From NCBI GenBank assembly GCA_964007475.1, contig OZ023275.1:7688001-7752000 (forward strand): a stretch of 64,000 nt of DNA, in the 5' to 3' direction. Made by a program: the position numbers and the translations under genes. The notes below the pieces were generated by a model that saw only the letters and a program-made list of their open reading frames with translations, searched no databases and was not told the DNA's origin. Positions 56,203-64,000 of this stretch are shown here, one piece after another (position 1 is the stretch's first letter; each line of letters starts with the position of its first letter). The DNA is from Hybos culiciformis. Taxonomy: Eukaryota > Arthropoda > Insecta > Diptera > Hybotidae.

Positions 56203-58120
56203 CTATTTCGATTTCTCATTTCAGTTCGTGCAGTGTCCTTATATTATATCTTCATTTCTGATCAACAACCTAAAGCAAATGCTAAGGGTAAAATTGAAAA
56301 ATCTGTCAATATAAAAAATATAACAACTTTTTAATTTACTAATTGTACTAAATAATATAAAATCAAAAGACTTAAGAAGTAAACTTTTCAATATATGAAA
56401 CATATTTGAGTACATTTGCACTATATAATATATAGTTTTTAATGAAATAGTAACAAAATTAAGATCATTGTGTTGTTTTTTTTATAGTTTTGTAGAATAA
56501 ACATTTTATTTCCCAACTATACTTCAATTTTATTGTAGAAAAGTTAAAAGGCAAATTACTTTATAAAAATTTGAAATTCAATATGTGCATCCAGTAAGAA
56601 CATTGAAAAACCAAGTTCCACAATAAGAAAGTTCCATTAAAAACCATATCAAATTGTATGCAAACACAATCCGTATATACTCAAATATTGCAAAAAAGTT
56701 TGTTCCTTAAGTCTTTTGATTTTTTTTTATATTATTACAATGTTATTAAAAAATTCTTATATTTTTCATATTAACAAGAATCTCGTTTGCATAAAATTTC
56801 GGCAATTTTTTCACTTTATTATTATTTATTTTTTTCACGGTTGCATATTTTAAAATTGGTTAAAAATGTGAAAATAACAAGCGTAAAATTCTTTTTGATT
56901 GCTAAAAATAATAAAATAAACCACAAAAATTACAATATCATTTACAAAATGAAAAAAAAAGTATTTATTTTTTCTTTACCAAAAGTAAGCGAAGGTATTG
57001 TTGCCTTAGTCTTGGATTTACTTGTAAAGAAGTATTTATAAATAGTATTTTAGATTTTTTTCTGTTCAAGGAAGTTTGTATTCTTAAAGTTGGTTGAATG
57101 AAGTTAAATCCAACTAAAGACAATGAAAATATTTAAATAAATGAAACTTCAAAAAAGTTTTGCAAGATACTTCAAAATCTTTGTATCTATAACGTGGTCT
57201 TCCGATGAAAATGCGTTGTCGTGTACGTTGATGGGACTTAATTAAATTAGTCTAATATTCTTATTGTTAAGAATTATTTAAAACGTATGCTGCCAACAAA
57301 CTAGAAATATGATTAAATTCTTGAAATCTCCAATATTTATGATTATAGTGGAAATTTAAATAAGTTTCTTCCGATATGAAATTCTTATTCTAGTCGTTTT
57401 TTGTCAGACCTCACGACCACAACTTGAAGTTTTAGTTGGAGAAGCCATTATTTAAATATGGTATTCTTTAAATTTAGAATATTTTGATTACGATTTGTGG
57501 TTTTAACAATTCTTTCAATTTTGCGTCTTATTTTACTCAATTGAATTCTGATAATTTTTAATTTATTCACTTATTGAGAAAAAGAATTAAAGTAAATAAT
57601 CGGTATTCTTTTATTATCGACGTCTTGTAATCGATATAATATTAAAAAATTACATTTTGTTTTGAACGAAGCCGTGCAAATAATAATATAAATATACACA
57701 CTATACGTGTATGAAGTTATGTACTTGTACTTGTATGTAAATATGCAGCATTATACATACATATAGTACATATTAAATAATAAAGACATATTATGTATGT
57801 TTTATAAAAAAGTATTATTTATGATATAAAAAAAACAGTGTTAGTATCCAAAATAAGAATTTCTAATGGATAATGTACAAAAAATCTGTAGAAATTAAAA
57901 ACAAATAAATAAACTGAGTAATATAGAAAAGGTACAATGTGCAAGTACATATGAAAATAACTTAAACAAATAAATAAAACTTATATCAAAAATATACTTA
58001 ATATTTTCCTGTACCTGTACATCACTGATGCCCAAGCCTATGCTCGCGAGCAAAATTTTTTTTTTTTATACTCAAATGCATAGGAATAAAAAAATGTGTA
58101 ATCATTTTCAATGAAAAAAA

Positions 58121-58173
58121 AAAATCGTATACTCGCATATAAAATCGTATACTCATTTCATTATTTCGTATGC
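58121..58173. repeat. short tandem repeat, 20-bp period
   Basis: AAAATCGTATACTC occurs at 58121 and 58141; a third, changed copy (TTTCGTATGCTC) starts at 58164. Confidence 0.75.
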
Positions 58174-58948
58174 TCACTTTGATTCACAAAAAAAAAAAAA
58201 AATTTTTTTTTTCCTTTTTATTTCTAGTCTTTTTAAATACACTGTTAAAAATATAAAATTTATATTTCTTACTTTTTTAGACTGGAAGGTCTTTTATACA
58301 ATTTTATTTTAATTTTTTAAAATCCCGCAGGAATCACTTTTTATATAAAATATTATTAGAGTACGATTTAAATCAATTGACCGTTGAGTTTTTATGAAAG
58401 TTTGAATAAATTTTTAAATCAAGCTTTTTTCTTCAATCATTTCTCCTTAATTTTATATCTCTTTCCCTTTCTGGCTCATACAAATTTCTGTATTAAGTAA
58501 AACAAAAATCTGACAGAAAAATCTTTTGTTTTAAATAGAAAAGGAAAGCTTTTAAAAAAAATTTGTCAGTTGATGTGAATCGTAATATATCAGCTTAAGA
58601 AGCATTTTTGAAATTTTTTAGGATTGAATTAAAACTGAAAAATAAAACGTAATTTTATTCAAAAAACATACAACACACAATTTAGTTTTCTTAATTATGT
58701 CTTTAGAAATAATTTTTTTACAGTGAATGTTTTTTAAATAAAAATTGGGTTGGTGTGATATGAAAAAAACCTTAGTATTTTCTATATGCTCTAAATTAGT
58801 TCTAATTTGGGCTTCGCTGCTGTACATAAAACAATTTTAAAATTTTCATTTCATTTTTGAAATACACACAATAATAATGTAAATGGTTCTTTCAAACAAG
58901 TAATTGATTTTTCTGTAACAAAGCAAAACCTCAAAAATATACTTTATG

Positions 58949-59010
58949 ATATACATGTATGTATTAATTTTATTATTTTATAATATACATGTATGTATTA
59001 ATTTTATTTT
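58949..59010. repeat. tandem duplication, 34-bp period
   Basis: ATATACATGTATGTATTAAT with the following TTTTATT occurs at 58949 and again at 58983. The copies are identical over about 27 bp. Confidence 0.85.
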
Positions 59011-62000
59011 TCAGTAAATTTTATAGTTTAATTTAAAAAAAAAAATTTTTCATATGCAAAAAGTTTGAGCTAAACTATAATAAATAAAAAAATAAAAAAG
59101 TTTTTAAGTTTTACAACGACATTTTATTAATTGATAAAAAAAGGGATATTTTATGAATGAAATTATCCAATTTGAGTATTAAATGAACCGCCTGAAAAAT
59201 ATTTTTAACAACATTTTATGATTTATTATAAAAAAAATTTGCATTAAACTCATGAATATGGATAGAATTCATAATCCGTTCGATTCGATAAATATATTGT
59301 GCCAATAAAAACGACATAATTATTAATACCAGAAGCAGTTTTGATCAATAGATTTTTTTTTTTGAATTCAAACCAGCTGGCTTTGATCAAATGAATATCT
59401 GTTCTTTTTTAAACCGTATATCTAATCTTTTTCATATCTCTTTCTATGATTTTTAAATGTCGTGGCACACGATTCTTTTCAATTCACCACATTTTGCACA
59501 GAAAAAAAAAATTCTTAAAGAGGACAAATTATAAATCAAATCAGAATTAGCGATATGAAACCTGTGGTCAATGCAAACAAAAGATGCTAAAAAAAAAAAA
59601 AATGGTCAAATACATTAAATTTGAAACCACTAAAAAAAATGGAAATAAAAGAAATCAAAAAATTAGAAATCCCACAAAATGATAAAATGTCATTTGATTT
59701 TTTTTTTTGATGGAAACAAAACGATCGATTTTAAAAAAAGTGCTTTGAAGATTTTTCGTGAACAACTCAAGTGATACTTCAAAGGTTCATTTTAAATTTT
59801 ACGAAGTTTGGAATTTTAAAAAGACAAATATTTTGTTAAACAAACTGGTTCGTAATGAAATGAAGTTTTCATTTCAATATTTAACTAAATTTAAAGTCAA
59901 CTGAAGAAATTTATAAATGAAAATGTATTTATTTAAGGCCAACGTGTATTTAAGTTTATTTCAAGCATTTACCAAATAATGAAATACGCTGCAAACGAAT
60001 TCTCAACATTTAAGAAAAAAAGAATGGTGTAGATACGCATAAAAATATGATAGAAAAAAAAAAACAAAACATTTAGTCGTATGAGCCTGGAAATATTCTA
60101 CACTCTATTCATATATTGAATAAATATACACAAAATAAAAGAAATGCATACATTTTTGACCGCAATAATTTCGGATCAAGAGAAGATGATAAATGGATAT
60201 GCGAAAAAAAGAAAAAAAAAATTTTTTTTTTATTAGAAACTCTATTCAAAATTTTAATAGAATTTCTTAGAAATAGCGTAGAACAGAATAAAAGAAATAA
60301 GTATATATATATACTTATATTGAAAAAGATGTCAAAAAAATTCTTAAATTCTGTAAAGACAACTTGTTTTGATTTAAATTTAAAAATTACATAATTGTAA
60401 TTTAATCCTAGATGGTTATTTTGAATTTTTTTTTTTTTTAAAAAGCAATTCAAAATTATTACCTTTGCTACAAGTAGTGTCTAAAACTATATTTCGAGCT
60501 TATAAGCAGACAGTTACTTTAAACCTTAAAAAATCTTAAATTAAAATTTGCTATAATATGACAATTTTTATTTTTTCTGGATTTGTCAAAAAGAAATTAA
60601 TGTTTCGGAAGTTCTCTTGGTACCGAAATTAATGATAATATTTATTTAAATTGATCGGTCCATTTAGATTTATGCATATAATATTATGATTTTATCTACC
60701 AGAGCAAAGTTTCTTTTCAACGAATTTAACATGAACGATTCATATCTTTCTAAAGTTCGTTTTTTTTTTAAATTGATTTCATACTTTAACACTCAATAAT
60801 TAACCATTAAAACAATTTGCCACATATAACATACTTCAATTAATAAAATATTAAAAACATTTAAAACAGCGATTTTTCGTATCTTTAATTTTTCATGCAA
60901 GAAGACAATAATTACAGTCAGAATTTCATCAGTGCAATCAAGTATAATTGAAAAATAAGTTAAAAAGTTCGAAGTTACATTACAAGGTTACGATATGTAG
61001 GTTTAGAATATCTGTCGAATGAAGTTACTAGCTTACTAAGCCCCGAACTTTTTCGTCTCAAATTTCACTATAATCTTGTAATCTACTATAAAAAAAATAA
61101 AACTAAAAGTAAGTACATTGAGATAATAAAAATTTTTTCATCATAGTTGAAAAAAATATTTTAATAGGTTCCAGCTATAAATAATATAATCAAAAAGGTG
61201 TTCCATTATTCGCCCCATATAACTTAAAATTATTATTTAAAAAAAAATATTCAATCTTAATTTCTAATATGATTCTAAGATTAAAGAGGTGTAACCGACA
61301 AAATTAACTAGAAAATATAGAATAAAAAAAAATTTTAGAATAATTTCCATAAAATTAAGATCTAAATCAAAATTTCTCTAACATTAAAAACAAAAAGGAG
61401 TTTATTTTCTTAATTGTATAAACATCATTCAAAAAATTTTCAATTTGGAAATCATTCTAATATCCTTTATACGAAAATTTTAAAATCAATCATCTTTTTT
61501 TATGCATTTTTATCGGTTATCAAATAATTTCTTATACAATGGTCTTCAAAAATCCTAAACAATATTTTAATTAATTGAAAACAATAAAATAATAGACAAA
61601 AAGAATGAAAATAAAACTATTTTTCCTGTCATGTTAAAGGAAGAAAGTTTATGTTACGTTTCATAAGTAATAAATTTCCTTTACAAAAATGTACAGGAAA
61701 CTATAATCAGAGTGTGTGAGAATTTAAAAATATATCTACCACACAAAATACTATTATAATATTATTAAAAATTATTCAGGATCCAAATGATACATGAGTG
61801 TTGATGTAAGGTACATTAATAGTATAAATTCAATGTTGATTTACAATCCTCATTGAATAATTTAAAAAAGGTATTAAAATCCCATAGACCATAGTTATCT
61901 AACTTAACAATTTTTAATTATCCTTACAAATTTTTTTTATGTCCAAAATTGTTTTTTTTTCATCCAATTTTATTTTTGTCCAAAACTGCCTACTAAATAC

Positions 62001-64000
62001 CAACTTATCTTTTGTCTTAAATTCAGACTTAATTTTGGCTTTCAAGAAAACTGAGGAATACAAATATATATACGTTTGACATATAAAATAAAAAGTCAAC
62101 GATTGTGGTGGGCAATATTCAATATTCAGTCGAATTAACTGTTTTGAAAATTCATATATTCAACAAAGTTGCCACAATCTTATTTACACACGGACGAAAT
62201 TGTTAAAAAAAGTATACCGGAAGAATAATAATAAAATTTTTTTAGAAATTCCGAGAACAGAACTTAAAAAAAAATCATTTTACTCAATCTATTTTAACAC
62301 GAAAAATCGATTTTATGAAACTATAATTTTATTAATTTATTCAAACAATCAAGTGTGAATTTTATGCCAATAAATGACTTTTTGTTAAAGATTCAAAAAA
62401 AAAAAAAAATTGCAATCACTTTCAAACTGGATTAATAATAATCCAGAATAAAAAAAAGAAGAAAAATCTTTAATCAAAGTAATGGAAATCTTATTCAAAC
62501 AAAAAAAACGAGTAATAAATTCTTACAGAACATATTAATTTTTTTTTTCTTTTGAAATAATTATTTTGTTCCAGGTTAAGTGTAATAATGTTAAACCATA
62601 AATGTATATATATACGAACAACATGATTTATTAAATACTTAAGTTATGTTTATTTTTCAAAACTTTCTGCCTTATCATTTTAATGAAAGTAGTTTTTCAT
62701 ATGAAAGATTATCTCTGCCCTTCAATTAAAAAAATTAGCCCAGTTTTTTTTTTTTTTGAAACAGCGCACTTATAACAACACGCATTTTCTCATCTTGAAA
62801 GGCATACAATTACAAATACTTTTATGCTGTTTAAAAGTCAAAAAAAAAGAAGAAAATTTAATTAAAATCCTCAAAAAGTCAGGACAGTATTTTGGAAGAA
62901 AAAAGCCCCAAAATATCAGAATTTCTTTTCAGTTTTTAAATTAAAGCAAATTTCTAGAATTTTCTTTAATTTTTATAAATTTTATTGTCGTTTTTCGATA
63001 GTTTCTTTAAGTACATGAAAGTGACGATACTTGAAGCAAACGATATGGATTGAGATAAATTAATTATTATTTCTCAATTTTTTTTAAATTATTTTGAAGT
63101 AATGTTTTAATGTATCGCACCAAGTGTTTCTGATAACATTGAAAATTAATAAACAAAAAACATAATGTAAATAACGTAATGATTTTTCAATAATGATTTT
63201 TCAGTTCTCAAAACTATCTTAATATGAATAATCAAAGTAAAAGTTAACAATTAACAATTCTATGTCATAATTAATATTTTTAGGCAGTTTATCTGATAAT
63301 CAGACCCTGTTTTCAACATTAACAGTATATGTACAAAATAATTACAATTTTGGAAGTATTTTAAAATGAAGGATTTAAGAATGCTAACAAAAATATTAAG
63401 TTTTAATAATCTATGTCATAATAATAAAAGGGTTTTTAAGTTAATAACCTAGAATCAAATATAATTACAACAAAAAAATCGGATCAAGATGGTTGAGAAA
63501 ATCCTAACTAACTTAATTAGATTGTAGGGTGTGCTGTATACGTTTAATTTTCGAAGATTGAATATTTGTTGACCTACAATTGAAATGTTAAATAAAAAAA
63601 AGACTTTTAAGTAAAATTACAACCTGGTTAAAGTCATCATATTTTATACATGAAATAGAACTAATGACACGTCTACTGATTAATGTAAATCTTATTTTCA
63701 AACAAGCGAGGTACTTTTAATCATGGAAGTTAAATAAACATTTATTTCGACGTACTTAAATTATTAAAATTAAAATTTTTAAAATCTACAGCGTTACCAA
63801 AACATGGAATTTTAAAATTATTAATTGAGTTTTAAGTTTGAGTTGGGAGTAGAGTTATTAATCGCTCCGATGCGATGTTATTTCGTACAAAAATTAAAGA
63901 ACTAAGAACGCACATACACGTAGTTAATCAATGAATTTTTACCCTACATATCACAATATTTACTAAATATTATCCATAATCAGGTTACGCGCGCCGAACT

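Larger units (their letters stand above)
50871..64000. other. AT-rich spacer with scattered repeats, no supported gene
   Basis: Contains the paired dispersed repeats (53183, 55074), tandem duplications (55602, 58121, 58949) and the AT tract at 56150. A 13-bp inverted pair, AACAACTAGCGAT at 54559-54571 and its complement at 54914-54926, is also present. The overlapping opposite-strand frames near 60110-60450 are A/T-run artefacts. Confidence 0.65.

Noticed and set aside
60109..60453. Overlapping frames of 92 and 114 codons
   Set aside because: Dominated by poly-A/T runs; Lys/Asn- or Phe-rich low-complexity products.
1..64000. CRISPR arrays, operons, Shine-Dalgarno sites or bacterial genes
   Set aside because: None seen; the spliced gene, TATA box, polyadenylation signal and base composition indicate a eukaryotic genome.

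Overview
The window is very AT-rich eukaryotic DNA (roughly a fifth to a quarter G+C by eye, not counted). It is full of poly-A/poly-T runs and AT, TAT and AAT microsatellites, and almost all of it is non-coding. The one clear gene has five short introns (54-140 nt), GT-AG borders, a TATA box and an AATAAA signal. Its product is a secreted lipase/phospholipase A1-like protein of the kind that is abundant in insects. An insect is therefore the best guess for the source, with Diptera weakly favoured by the intron sizes. The order cannot be fixed from this window.

Layout. Bases 1-3482 show no gene. At 3483-3997 there is a foldback element with two arms of about 170-180 bp. Bases 3998-14546 hold only AT-rich spacer and microsatellites. 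At 14555-15659 lies a complete non-autonomous DNA transposon with perfect 20-bp terminal inverted repeats and an 8-bp target-site duplication; it carries a GC-rich internal direct repeat. Just downstream, 15735-15837, is a four-copy tandem array, then the lipase promoter (TATA at 16069) and the six-exon lipase gene (16128-17583, plus strand). From there to the end no further gene can be supported. Three repeat structures stand out in that part: a 563-bp inverted-repeat element with iterated subterminal motifs (30298-30860), a near-perfect foldback hairpin (50702-50870) and a pair of related dispersed repeats (53183-53307 and 55074-55200).

Function. The only protein-level function visible is extracellular ester-lipid hydrolysis by the lipase. 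The intact Ser-Asp-His triad, the short lid and the missing PLAT domain point to a phospholipase A1-like or neutral-lipase-like enzyme. Its last intron is 54 nt, in frame and free of stops. Retaining it would lengthen the lid loop from 9 to 27 residues, which makes it the most testable unusual feature here. The transposon ends about 440 bp upstream of the transcription start and the tandem array lies between them, so mobile DNA may have shaped this promoter; that is inference.
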